Below, one piece after another: positions 1 through 8,933 of a stretch of 64,000 nucleotides of DNA; position 1 is the first letter of the stretch; each line of letters begins with the position of its first letter. The notes under the pieces were generated by a model. It worked only from the letters and a program-made list of their open reading frames with translations, was not told where the DNA came from and made no database searches. This DNA comes from Chelativorans alearensis (GTDB lineage: Bacteria; Pseudomonadota; Alphaproteobacteria; Rhizobiales; Rhizobiaceae), in the NCBI RefSeq assembly GCF_010993735.1, contig NZ_WQNI01000001.1, positions 1 to 64,000 of the forward strand, written 5' to 3'. A program made the translations under genes and the position numbers.

Positions 1-2
1 AC

Positions 3-161
3 GCCGGCACCTGGCAGGAGATCACGCGCGACCGGCACACCAGGCTCTCGGGCGAGCTCAACGTCACCAACCTGCGCGAGCTCGGCGACAACATCCGCGC
101 CATCCAGAACTACATCCGCGCGCAGAACGCGGCCGCCCCCGACGCGCTCCTACGAACCTGA
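3..161 (+). CDS. C-terminal end of an unidentified protein (partial)
   Basis: An open frame enters from the left edge and ends at TGA 159-161, giving the last 52 residues of a protein whose start lies outside the window. The fragment is hydrophilic, with the stretch LNVTNLRELGDNIRAIQNYI looking helical. Codon use resembles the neighbouring genes, which is the main reason for calling it coding. I do not recognise a family. The gene on the right is convergent with it, so there is no operon context in view. Confidence 0.55.
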   Translation, partial: AGTWQEITRDRHTRLSGELNVTNLRELGDNIRAIQNYIRAQNAAAPDALLRT

Positions 162-190
162 TATTGTTCAAGGCGTCGCAGCCGGGTCCT

Positions 191-1012
191 TTACTTGCAA
201 CCTATTGCAAGGAAGTGTGAGCTGGTACCGATGAACGCTGGTTCTTCTTCTGTGGCGTCCAGAAATTCGAGCAGAAGTGCCCGCCTTCGCACGTCCTCCC
301 AGTCCGCATCGAAATTCTTCATCCACATAACGGGGCCCTCGATGGCGGCGAGCTTTTCGATCGAGAAACCGGTCTCTTCCACCTCGGTTCGCAATTCGTC
401 AGGGTGGTGAAAGAATGTCGTCGTGAAATATTGAGGATTATTGGTTGGGTTACGATGCTGGCCATCTTTCAGGTCCTGCCGGATAATCTCGACAAAGACA
501 GGATCCGAGAGCAGGCCATGCGTCATGCCACTCAGGAAAGATGCGAAACGGGAAATCGCGGCGACGAACATGAGCCCACCCGGCCGCAATACGCGGTACG
601 CCTCGCTCAAAGCCTTTAGCCGATCTGCCCGTTCCGTCAGGTGGTAGAGCGGGCCGAGCAGGAGGACGGCATCTGCGCAGGCATCGGCGTAGTCAAGATT
701 GCGGGCGTCGCCCACTGTGCAACTCGCCAATGGGTGTGTCACTTGGGCTGCCGAGGCTTGGCGTGCCTGCTCGACATGGTGTGGGACAGGATCGATGAGA
801 TGGACTTCATGGCCTTGCCGCGCCAACCATAAGGCGTGGACACCCGCTGCACCTCCTACATCGAGAACAATTGATGGAGATTGCGGCAATCGCCGCCCGA
901 TGAGGTCTTGCGTCCGGATGCGCTCCAATTCTCCCACACCGCGGGAAAGGCGCCCGGCTTCGTCGATCTCGCCGTAGTGATCGAACATCTCCGGCGACAG
1001 CGAAGTACTCAC
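191..1012 (-). CDS. Class I SAM-dependent methyltransferase
   Basis: This 273-residue protein has a Rossmann-type methyltransferase core. Motif I (VLDVGGAAGVHALWLARQG, about residues 50-68) is followed by the acidic motif HLIDPVP that should hold the SAM ribose. Motif IV region (VLLLGPLYHL) and the following VLRPGGLM segment complete the UbiE/Methyltransf_11/25-like fold. The start is GTG, supported by an AGGAGAG ribosome-binding site five bases upstream; an internal ATG nine codons in has no such site. The substrate cannot be told from sequence. It is transcribed alone, and its upstream region carries a cluster of GGCATAA-type palindromes. Confidence 0.85.
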   Translation of the reverse strand: MSTSLSPEMFDHYGEIDEAGRLSRGVGELERIRTQDLIGRRLPQSPSIVLDVGGAAGVHALWLARQGHEVHLIDPVPHHVEQARQASAAQVTHPLASCTVGDARNLDYADACADAVLLLGPLYHLTERADRLKALSEAYRVLRPGGLMFVAAISRFASFLSGMTHGLLSDPVFVEIIRQDLKDGQHRNPTNNPQYFTTTFFHHPDELRTEVEETGFSIEKLAAIEGPVMWMKNFDADWEDVRRRALLLEFLDATEEEPAFIGTSSHFLAIGCK

Positions 1013-1203
1013 AAATCTCTCCTGCGTTCTTTCGAACCCCCCATCGAAATCTACTGTTTCTTAGCAGAAGCCAGGAGCGGCTGTACATGCTTCTTGCTGG
1101 CGGGGCCCGCAAAGGGGCGATCTGTAACCTTCCTCGAATCCTTCTGATCATGCCGATACCTGTGAGCCGGAGGCCATCGCTTCCAGCTCCACAGTGCAGA
1201 TGC

Positions 1204-1254
1204 GGCATAATCCCAATGGCGGCATTATGACCGTTATGCCGATATCGGCATAAC
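1204..1254. promoter_or_regulatory. Cluster of TTATGCCG palindromic motifs upstream of the methyltransferase
   Basis: A perfect 22-base palindrome spans 1233-1254, with each half reading GTTATGCCGAT. Two further half-sites (GGCATAA at 1204-1210, GGCATTA at 1221-1227) lie beside it, and an ATGCCGATA copy occurs near 1150. The cluster sits in the 256 bp upstream of the GTG start of the methyltransferase and just past the stop of the GntR gene. Repeated spaced half-sites suggest operators for a dimeric regulator rather than a terminator, and there is no T-run. The regulator is unknown. Confidence 0.5.
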
Positions 1255-1268
1255 CACCGTTGCACGTG

Positions 1269-1985
1269 TCACCCAACATCCCCAAAAACCTCCGGATGCC
1301 TCTCCGAAAACGCCTCCAATTCCGCAATCACCGCATCGATATGCCCCGCCATCGCGGCGCGGGCTTGTGCGGTGTCTCCCGCCTCCAGCGCTTCGAGGAT
1401 GGCCACGTGCTCGGCATAGGTGACGGCGTGGCGGCGGGGGGAGGCGATGAGGCGGCGGGCGCGGTCCAGGGGGAGGCGCACGCTCTCGACGGTGGCGCGC
1501 AGCCGCGGGTAGGAAAGGGCGCTCACCATCAGGTCGTGGAAGGAAAGGTCGAGCGTGTGGAAGCCCTCGCGGTCGGCGGCGTCCACGGCCGCCTTCTGGT
1601 AGCGCAGGTTGCGCCGCAGTTCGGCGAGCAGCGCCGGGTCGCGGCGGCGCGCCAGCGTTTCGGCAACTTCCGCTTCCAGCGCGCGGCGCATGAAGAGGTT
1701 CTCTTCCACGTCCTTGAGCCGGATCAGCGAAACGCTCGAGCCGCTTTGCGGGCGGATGTCTACGAGGCCTTCGCGCTGCAGCCGGTGGAGCGCCTCCGAA
1801 ATGGGAAAACGCGAGACGTCGAAGCGGGCGGTCAGCGCCGCCTTGTCGAGCGGCTGGCCGGGCCTGAGCTCCAGCGTGACGATCGCCTGGCGCAGCGCGT
1901 TGGCGACACGCTCGCTTGCACCGCCCCTTCTCTCCGCCCCCGTTCGGACTGAGCCCATATGGGAAATTTTGGCGCTTGATGTCAT
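1269..1985 (-). CDS. GntR-family transcriptional regulator (FCD/FadR subfamily)
   Basis: A 238-residue protein with an N-terminal winged helix (about residues 28-95; VANALRQAIVTLELRPGQPL, then FDVSRFPISEALHRLQREGL). The C-terminal all-helical domain has acidic and histidine residues typical of the metal-binding FCD effector domain. Such proteins usually repress sugar-acid or organic-acid genes. It is divergent from the UxaA-type dehydratase across a 197 bp spacer, so that gene is its likely target and a sugar acid its likely ligand (inference). ATG at 1985 is the first start; an alternative ATG nine codons later cannot be excluded because neither has a good ribosome-binding site. Confidence 0.85.
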   Translation of the reverse strand: MTSSAKISHMGSVRTGAERRGGASERVANALRQAIVTLELRPGQPLDKAALTARFDVSRFPISEALHRLQREGLVDIRPQSGSSVSLIRLKDVEENLFMRRALEAEVAETLARRRDPALLAELRRNLRYQKAAVDAADREGFHTLDLSFHDLMVSALSYPRLRATVESVRLPLDRARRLIASPRRHAVTYAEHVAILEALEAGDTAQARAAMAGHIDAVIAELEAFSERHPEVFGDVG

Positions 1986-1994
1986 GCTAGCATG
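1983..1994. promoter_or_regulatory. Candidate GntR operator CATGCTAGCATG
   Basis: A perfect 12-base palindrome overlaps the start codon of the GntR gene and faces the divergent dehydratase gene. Its position would allow autoregulation and control of the dehydratase. The sequence is not a textbook FadR-type TGGT site, so this assignment rests on position and symmetry only. Confidence 0.35.
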
Positions 1995-2182
1995 TTAGTA
2001 GGATTTCCCGTGTTTGAAAACGTGGAATTGGTCTGTCGCCTCCGTGGCGGGTAGCCTTGGCGAGCGGCGGGGAGTGAGGTCCCCGCCGGAGAGCGCCGCG
2101 GCAGCAGCGCTGCCGGCAATTCCGCGGACACCAGCGTCTACCGTTAAACACCAAAGGGCGGCGGGTCCGCCGGAGGCATATC

Positions 2183-3715
2183 ATGAACGATCAAGACGGG
2201 CGGCCGTCCTTTCTGCGGCTTGCCGAAACGGACAACATCGCGGTGGCCGCGCGGAAAATCGAGGAAGGCGCTCCTCTCATCGGCGGTGCGCGCGCGGCAA
2301 GCCGCATCCCCTTCGGCCACAAGGTGGCGTTGGCGCCGGTGGCGCGCGGTGCGGCGGTGCGCAAGTTCGGCCAGATCATCGGTTTTGCCAAGGTGCCCAT
2401 CGCCGCCGGCGATTGGGTGCACGAGCACAATGTGGAGATGGGCGACTTCGAGCGCGACTACCGCTTCTGCGAGGAAGCGCGGCCGATCAACGTGCTGCCG
2501 CCCGAGGAGCAGGCGACCTTCGAAGGCTATCGCCGCGCCGATGGCCGCGTCGGCACGCGCAACTATATCGGCATTCTGACCAGCGTGAACTGCTCCGCCT
2601 CGGTCGCCCGGTTCATCGCCGAGGCCGCCATGCGCAATGGTCTCCTCGACGATTTCCCCGAAATCGACGGCGTCGTCTCCTTCACCCACGGCACGGGTTG
2701 CGGGCTGGCCTCGTCCGGCGAGGGCTTCGATCTTCTGAAGCGCACGCAGTGGGGCTACGCCGCCCATCCCAATCTCGGCGGCGTGCTGATGGTTGGGCTC
2801 GGCTGCGAGGTGTTCCAGATCGCCCGCCTGAAGGAGCTTTACGGCCTTGAGGAAAGCGACACCTTCCGCTCGATGACCATTCAGGAATCGGGCGGCACGC
2901 GGCGCACCATCGAGGCCGGGCTGGCGCGCGTCAAGGAGATGCTGCCGGCCGTCGGCGCCCATCGGCGTGAGACGGTGCCGGCCTCCGAGATCACGCTCGC
3001 GCTGCAGTGCGGCGGTTCGGATGGCTATTCCGGCATCACCGCCAATCCCGCGCTCGGCGTGGCGGCCGATATCCTGGTCAAGAACGGCGGCACCGCGGTC
3101 CTCGGCGAAACGCCGGAGATCTACGGCGCCGAACATCTCCTCACCCGCCGCGCCATCAATCGCGAGGTGGGCGAGAAGCTCATCGAGCGCATCCACTGGT
3201 GGGAGGAATACACCGCCCGCAACAAGGGCGAGATGAACAACAATCCCTCGCCGGGAAACAAGGCCGGCGGCCTCACCACCATCCTGGAAAAGTCGCTGGG
3301 GGCGGCGGCCAAGGGCGGCTCGACGCCGCTCAACGCCGTCTACGAATATGCCGAGCAGGTGAGGGAGAGGGGCTTCGTCTTCATGGATACGCCGGGCTAT
3401 GACCCGGTCTCCGTGACGGGGCAGGTGGCGGGCGGCTGCAATGTCGTGTGCTTCACCACCGGCCGCGGCTCGGCCTATGGCTGCAAGCCGTCCCCCTCCA
3501 TCAAGCTTGCCACCAATTCCGCCATGTACGAGCGCATGGAGGAGGACATGGACATCAACTGCGGCGACATCCTCGACGGCGTGAGCCTGGAGGAGAAGGG
3601 ACGCCAGATCTTCGAGGAAGTGCTGGCGGTGGCATCCGGCAAGCGCAGCAAGTCCGAAAAGCTCGGCTACGGCGACAACGAGTTCGTGCCCTGGCAGATC
3701 GGGGCGGTGATGTAG
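2183..3715 (+). CDS. UxaA-family (altronate/galactarate-type) dehydratase
   Basis: This 510-residue protein has the two-part UxaA architecture: an N-terminal SAF domain (about residues 10-100) and a long C-terminal D-galactarate dehydratase/altronate hydrolase domain. The C-terminal domain contains the typical segments FTHGTGCGL, HPNLGGVLMVGLGCE and ALQCGGSDGYSG. Family members dehydrate aldonic or aldaric acids to 2-keto-3-deoxy acids in the cytoplasm, using a metal centre. Length agrees with single-chain UxaA (~500 aa). The ATG follows GGAGG by seven bases. It stands alone downstream of a divergent GntR regulator. The exact substrate (altronate, galactarate or another sugar acid) cannot be decided here. 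Confidence 0.88.
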   Translation: MNDQDGRPSFLRLAETDNIAVAARKIEEGAPLIGGARAASRIPFGHKVALAPVARGAAVRKFGQIIGFAKVPIAAGDWVHEHNVEMGDFERDYRFCEEARPINVLPPEEQATFEGYRRADGRVGTRNYIGILTSVNCSASVARFIAEAAMRNGLLDDFPEIDGVVSFTHGTGCGLASSGEGFDLLKRTQWGYAAHPNLGGVLMVGLGCEVFQIARLKELYGLEESDTFRSMTIQESGGTRRTIEAGLARVKEMLPAVGAHRRETVPASEITLALQCGGSDGYSGITANPALGVAADILVKNGGTAVLGETPEIYGAEHLLTRRAINREVGEKLIERIHWWEEYTARNKGEMNNNPSPGNKAGGLTTILEKSLGAAAKGGSTPLNAVYEYAEQVRERGFVFMDTPGYDPVSVTGQVAGGCNVVCFTTGRGSAYGCKPSPSIKLATNSAMYERMEEDMDINCGDILDGVSLEEKGRQIFEEVLAVASGKRSKSEKLGYGDNEFVPWQIGAVM

Positions 3716-3734
3716 GGATCGCGATCTGCATATT

Positions 3735-3916
3735 GGGCAGGGCTATCACACACGGATTTTGAGTCCTTGATTGGACCTCCACCCCTCACCTCTCCCCTCA
3801 AGGGGGAGGGGGATTGTGAGGCGTCGGCGCCCCCCTCCCCCTTGAGGGGAGGGGTAAGGGGTGGGGGTTCGGGCGAAGCCGCACAAAGACTCCATCCATA
3901 TGCGATAGCCCTGCCC
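3735..3916. repeat. Large palindromic intergenic repeat, copy 1
   Basis: A 182 bp element is bounded by GGGCAGGGCTATC (3735-3747) and its exact reverse complement (3904-3916). Inside are two long C-rich/G-rich arms built on CTCCCCTCAAGGGGGAGGGG and its complement, flanking a short variable centre. A second copy with the same internal order lies at about 16081-16245. Both copies are intergenic. This is a dispersed REP-like element; any ORF across it is an artefact. Confidence 0.9.
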
Positions 3917-4104
3917 TTGAGGGGGATGCCTGCCCCTCGACAAAAGCTCAGGAGGGCGGAGGTGGCAGGGCGCCACTGGTCCAATAGATCGGTCCAGAGC
4001 GGGGATAAATTCGCGTACGTTGAAAACTGTCTCCTCCGCCAACCCATTGTTTCCATTCACTCCGACCAACTTTTTTTCATTTTTTCCCACCAATTTTATT
4101 CACG

Positions 4105-4500
4105 CTCCCCGCCGCCCCCTTATCATGGTCCCCATCGCTCTTGCGGGAACCGGGTCCGGACCGGGGATCAGGGAGAGCGGCGGAGACCTCCTCCACCAGG
4201 GTCGGTTCCTGGAGGCGAGAGGGCCCGCAACAGGCCGGCGGTGCCGGAGGCGCAGGGTGACAGCCTGCGTCGCCGGCATTGCGGAGAAGCCGCCAGGCTT
4301 CCCGTCCGGTCCGGCAAAGACCACCCCCTAATTGGGTGCAGCCGGGAAGAGCGGGAGGCCGAGTGACCGGCCAACCGTCGGGACAGACTCCGGCGGGGCG
4401 CGTTGGAAGCGCCTAATAAAAAATTGAGTGGCACGGACAACGCGCCCCGCTTCCCGGCTCTTTGACATAGCCCGGCTTCAGGTGAAGCGCGGCAACGGAT
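4105..4500. other. Hairpin-rich non-coding stretch, candidate structured RNA
   Basis: No credible gene lies between 3716 and 4582. Within it, 4105-4500 shows several strong stems. These are the palindrome GGTCCGGACC (4153-4162), a two-part stem at 4243-4277 (GCCGG..CGCAGG with CCTGCG..CCGGC), GAAGCC/GGCTTC at 4286-4301, and a perfect 12 bp stem GCGGGGCGCGTT/AACGCGCCCCGC at 4393-4404 and 4439-4450 with a 34-base loop. A TTGACA box follows at 4462-4467. Density and order of stems suggest a structured RNA or leader. I could not match it to RNase P, tmRNA, 6S, SRP or a riboswitch class I know. Strand is undetermined. Confidence 0.35.
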
Positions 4501-4582
4501 AGGCATACCCTTCGCCGGGTAAGGCGCGGCGCTTGCGACCCCCCTTGCACAGACCTTGCCGCAGAGGCGATGACCCAGGCCC

Positions 4583-5662
<1,080 letters not shown>

Positions 5663-5679
5663 GTGGATTTCTTCTCCTG

Positions 5680-6771
5680 TCAGGCCGAACGGGGCTGCGG
5701 CTGGCCGGGAATCCAGCCCTCGTAGAGGGGATGGCCGGGGCCGAGCGGAAAGCGGACGTCCTGGCGGGTGCGCGCGGAGTGGTAGAAGGCGGCCACCAGC
5801 TCGAGCGCGCTGCGCGCGTCCGCGGTGGTGACCGGCAGCGGCGTTCCTTGCGTCAGTGCCCGATGGAAATCGCGCATCTGGCCGGCAAAGCGGGGCGGCA
5901 CCGGCGTCCAATCGGCAAGGAGCGCATCGATCTCGGCCTTCACCTTGTTATCGCGCGGCACGATGCGCCACGGGTCGTTGCCGAGGGCATAGGGAAAGTG
6001 GCTCGATTCGAAAGTCACGTTCTCGAAGGCGAGATGCAGGCGCGAAAGTTCCTCGCGCGAGCCGAGCGTCGCCGTCATCGAGGCCAGCGCGCCGCTCTCC
6101 AACTCCAGGCTGGCGGAGACGCAGTCTTCCACCTCGATGGCGTGCACGCGCGTTGCCACCCGGCCGAAAAGGCCGGCCGGCCGGCCCATCAGCCACATCA
6201 GCATGTCGTGGATGTGGATGGCATGGGTCATCAGGACGCCGCCCAGTTCGGTCGCCCATTTGCCGCGCCAGGGTACGGCATAATAGTCGGGCAGGCGCTG
6301 CCAGAAGGTCTCGGCCGTGCCCACATAGGGCATGCCGGCGACGCCGGAATCGATGATCTTCTTGGCCTTCTGCACGCCATCGCCGTAGCGGTACTGGAAG
6401 ATGGGCATGAGCTTGCCCTTGGCGTTGCGCTCGGCGGCGATGACTTCATCGACTTCTTTGAGCGAGCCGACCAGAGGCTTCTCGCAGATGACGTGCTTGC
6501 CGGCGGCAAGGGCGGCCAGGATCTGGGCGTAGTGGACGGACGGCGGCGTGCAGATATCGATGATGTCGATATCGTCCATACCCAGGAGGTCGTCGAAGGT
6601 GGTCGTCTTGCGGGGAATGCCGAACTCCCCGGCGAAGGCGTCGAGGCGCGCGTTATCGAGGTCGCAGACGGCGATCACCCGGTAGCGCTCGGGGTCGGCC
6701 AGATAGCCCTCGGTGATGTGGGCGCGGCCGATCCCGCATCCCACGATGGCGACAGTCAGGGTTTCGGGCAT
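5680..6771 (-). CDS. Gfo/Idh/MocA-family oxidoreductase
   Basis: A 363-residue NAD(P)-dependent oxidoreductase. The N-terminal Rossmann fold starts VAIVGCGIGRAHI, and the catalytic-lysine motif CEKPLVG is present near residue 98. The C-terminal alpha/beta substrate domain follows. Family members oxidise or interconvert sugars, inositols and glycosides in the cytoplasm. It lies three bases downstream of a second Gfo/Idh gene and 17 bp upstream of the ATPase gene, so all three are co-transcribed. Pairs of such enzymes with a sugar ABC importer often perform sequential oxidation and reduction of a cyclic polyol or glycoside, which is inferred here. Confidence 0.88.
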   Translation of the reverse strand: MPETLTVAIVGCGIGRAHITEGYLADPERYRVIAVCDLDNARLDAFAGEFGIPRKTTTFDDLLGMDDIDIIDICTPPSVHYAQILAALAAGKHVICEKPLVGSLKEVDEVIAAERNAKGKLMPIFQYRYGDGVQKAKKIIDSGVAGMPYVGTAETFWQRLPDYYAVPWRGKWATELGGVLMTHAIHIHDMLMWLMGRPAGLFGRVATRVHAIEVEDCVSASLELESGALASMTATLGSREELSRLHLAFENVTFESSHFPYALGNDPWRIVPRDNKVKAEIDALLADWTPVPPRFAGQMRDFHRALTQGTPLPVTTADARSALELVAAFYHSARTRQDVRFPLGPGHPLYEGWIPGQPQPRSA

Positions 6772-6774
6772 CTG

Positions 6775-7788
6775 CTATCCTTCGGTTGCGGTACGCTCGG
6801 CGAGCGCCTGCGCCTTCAGCGCCAGTTCCATGGCGAGGTAGCAGCGCGCCTGCGGCATGGCGGTCTCGGTGCGGTTTCGGATGTCTTCCAGGAGAGCGCG
6901 GCCGAAGGGCAGGCCGACCTCGCGGCAGTCGATGTGCCGCACGCCGTTCTCGTTGACGATGAAGAGGTGGTTGCTTCCCTCGCGGCCGGCGACGTCGATG
7001 TTCTTGCGCACCTCGATATAGCCTTCCGTGCCGAGGATGGTAAGGCGGCCGTCGCCCCAGGTCGGCAGCTTCGGTGGCGAAAACCAGTCGACGCGCACAT
7101 AGCCGGTAGCGCTTTCGCTCCTCAAGTGCATGTCGCCGAAGTCCTGCAGCCCCGGCGCGTCCTTGTTCGCCCGGTTGGCGATGGTGGCCGACAGCACCTC
7201 GGCGCTGTCGGACCCGGTGAAGAACAGGAACTGCTCGGCCTGGTGCGAGGCGATGTCGGTGAGGATGCCGCCATAGCGCGGGCGCTCGAAGAACCAGCCG
7301 GGCCGCTGCGGCTTGCGCAGCGAGTGCGGCCCGAGGCCAACCGTGTGGATGACCGTGCCGATGGCGCCCGCCTCCACCAGCTCACCCGCCTTCACGGTGG
7401 CCGGGCTCTCGAAGTGCTCGGAATAAAGGATGGAGAAGATGCGGCCGGTGCCGGCCTGAACGCGCTTCACCGCCTCGAGCTGATCGAGGCTCGTGACGCC
7501 CGGCTTGTCGAGGAGGACGTCCTTGCCGTGCTCCATCGCCGCTATGGCGATGCCGGCGCGCTCGTCGGGGATCGCGGCGCTGGTGATGAGCGCGATGGAG
7601 GTGTCCTCCAGGATCGCCGCCCGGTCGGCGACGCGGCGGGCATCGGGGTAGCGCTCGGCAAACTCGGCGGCCAGATCGTCTTCGGGAGCGTGGAAGGAGA
7701 CAAGCTCGGCGCCGGCGCGCAGGAGCATGTCGACCTGGCCGTAGATGTGGCCGTGGTTGAGGCCGATAGCGGCAAAGCGGATGGTCAT
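6775..7788 (-). CDS. Gfo/Idh/MocA-family oxidoreductase
   Basis: A 337-residue relative of the adjacent downstream gene but from a different subfamily. The nucleotide-binding loop reads IGLNHGHIYG instead of a canonical GxGxxG, and the catalytic-lysine motif is LDKPGVTS rather than EKP. The C-terminal half contains the usual substrate-binding sheet. The altered glycine loop may affect cofactor choice. It starts a sub-block of the minus operon after a 254 bp spacer that contains a repeat, and is followed after three bases by the other Gfo/Idh gene. Confidence 0.85.
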   Translation of the reverse strand: MTIRFAAIGLNHGHIYGQVDMLLRAGAELVSFHAPEDDLAAEFAERYPDARRVADRAAILEDTSIALITSAAIPDERAGIAIAAMEHGKDVLLDKPGVTSLDQLEAVKRVQAGTGRIFSILYSEHFESPATVKAGELVEAGAIGTVIHTVGLGPHSLRKPQRPGWFFERPRYGGILTDIASHQAEQFLFFTGSDSAEVLSATIANRANKDAPGLQDFGDMHLRSESATGYVRVDWFSPPKLPTWGDGRLTILGTEGYIEVRKNIDVAGREGSNHLFIVNENGVRHIDCREVGLPFGRALLEDIRNRTETAMPQARCYLAMELALKAQALAERTATEG

Positions 7789-7850
7789 CGGGCGGAGTCC
7801 TGTATTGGCGGAAAGACGAAGGGAGACCGTTGCGCCGAAGGCCTCTTCCG

Positions 7851-7972
7851 CGCGTCATCCCGGCCAAGGGAGCGCAAGCTCCCGCAGAGCCGGGATCCAT
7901 TCCGTGACGCGTCCACGTTCCGGAATGGGTCCCGGACAGCCTCCGCTGCGCTCCGGCTTCCGGGATGACGCG
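7851..7972. repeat. Palindromic intergenic repeat inside the ABC operon
   Basis: CGCGTCATCCCGG at 7851-7863 is matched exactly by its reverse complement at 7960-7972. A second nested pair (GGATCCATTCCG / CGGAATGGGTCC) lies inside. The element fills most of the 254 bp between the permease gene and the first Gfo/Idh gene of the same strand. It can form a long cruciform or RNA hairpin and may separate expression of the transport and enzyme halves of the operon. Confidence 0.8.
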
Positions 7973-8042
7973 CGGAGGGGAAGGTACGCGAAGGAGTGCC
8001 AACCGTGGCAAACATGCTTGTTCTCATCCAAAAACGCCCGCT

Positions 8043-8933
8043 CTACCGCTTGATCCCCGTGGTGGCGATGCCTTCGATCAGCAGCCTCTGGAAGAAGAGG
8101 AAGAAGAAGAACACCGGAACCAGCGACAGCATGGACATGGCGAACAGCCCCGACCAGTCCGACAGGCCGGTCGAGTCCACGAAGGAGCGCAGGCCGAGCT
8201 GGACGGTATAGGTGCGCATGTCGGTGAGGTAAATCAGCGGGCCGAAGAAATCATCCCAGGTCCAGATGAAGGTGAAGATGGCCGCCGTGGCAAGCACCGG
8301 GAGCGACAGGGGCAGCATGATGCGCCAGTAGATGCGCCACGCGCTGCAGCCGTCCATCATCGCCGCCTCGTCGAGTTCGCGCGGAATGCCGCGGAAGAAC
8401 TGCACCATGAGGAAGATGAAGAAGGCGTCCGCCGCCAGGAACTTCGGCACGACGAGCGGCAGCATCGTGCCGACCCAGCCGAGGTTAAGGAACAGGACGT
8501 ACTGGGGAATGAGCGTGACGTGATAGGGCAGCATGAGCGTGCCCAGCATGATCGCGAACCAGAAATTGCGGCCCCAGAACTTGAGCCGCGCGAAGGCGAA
8601 GGCGGCGAGCGAGCAGGCCAGCACGTTGCCGATCACCGACAGGATCGAGATGACGAAGGAGTTCCAGAAGAACGTGCCAAAATCGACGCGCAGGCCGAAC
8701 CAGCCGCGCGGATAAGCCTCGAGCGATACCGAGGAGGGGATGAGCGAGGTGGCGCTGAAGATCTCCTCCTCGGGCCGGAACGAGGCCGAGAGCATCCACA
8801 GGAGCGGATAGAGCATGAGGATGGACGCGCCGATGAGGAGCACATGCAGGAGCACCGACACCCAGGCCCGACGCTTTTCGAGCCCCACGGTTTCGTTTGG
8901 GCGGACGTCGTCCGTGACGGCGATGTCAGTCAT
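8043..8933 (-). CDS. CUT1 sugar ABC transporter permease (MalG type)
   Basis: A 296-residue inner-membrane protein with about six hydrophobic segments; the first lies near residues 28-48 (LLHVLLIGASILMLYPLLWM). The coupling-loop motif EAAMMDGCSAWRIYWRIMLP (EAAxxDGA..G consensus region) that contacts the ATPase is near residues 195-215. Length and topology fit MalG-like subunits. It overlaps the MalF-type gene by eight bases and so is translationally coupled. It forms the transport channel with that subunit. Confidence 0.92.
   Translation of the reverse strand: MTDIAVTDDVRPNETVGLEKRRAWVSVLLHVLLIGASILMLYPLLWMLSASFRPEEEIFSATSLIPSSVSLEAYPRGWFGLRVDFGTFFWNSFVISILSVIGNVLACSLAAFAFARLKFWGRNFWFAIMLGTLMLPYHVTLIPQYVLFLNLGWVGTMLPLVVPKFLAADAFFIFLMVQFFRGIPRELDEAAMMDGCSAWRIYWRIMLPLSLPVLATAAIFTFIWTWDDFFGPLIYLTDMRTYTVQLGLRSFVDSTGLSDWSGLFAMSMLSLVPVFFFFLFFQRLLIEGIATTGIKR

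Noticed and set aside
4020-4331. Possible small proteins in the 3.7-4.6 kb spacer on either strand
   Set aside because: Translations are Arg/Pro-rich low-complexity without recognisable features, and the DNA shows RNA-like stems instead.
3767-4366. ORF crossing the palindromic repeat at 3735-3916
   Set aside because: It reads through both arms of a repeat that also exists as a non-coding copy at 16.1 kb.
5731-7968. A 745-codon open frame antisense to the two Gfo/Idh genes
   Set aside because: It is a GC-driven shadow frame with no domain similarity, while the opposite strand encodes two clear oxidoreductases.
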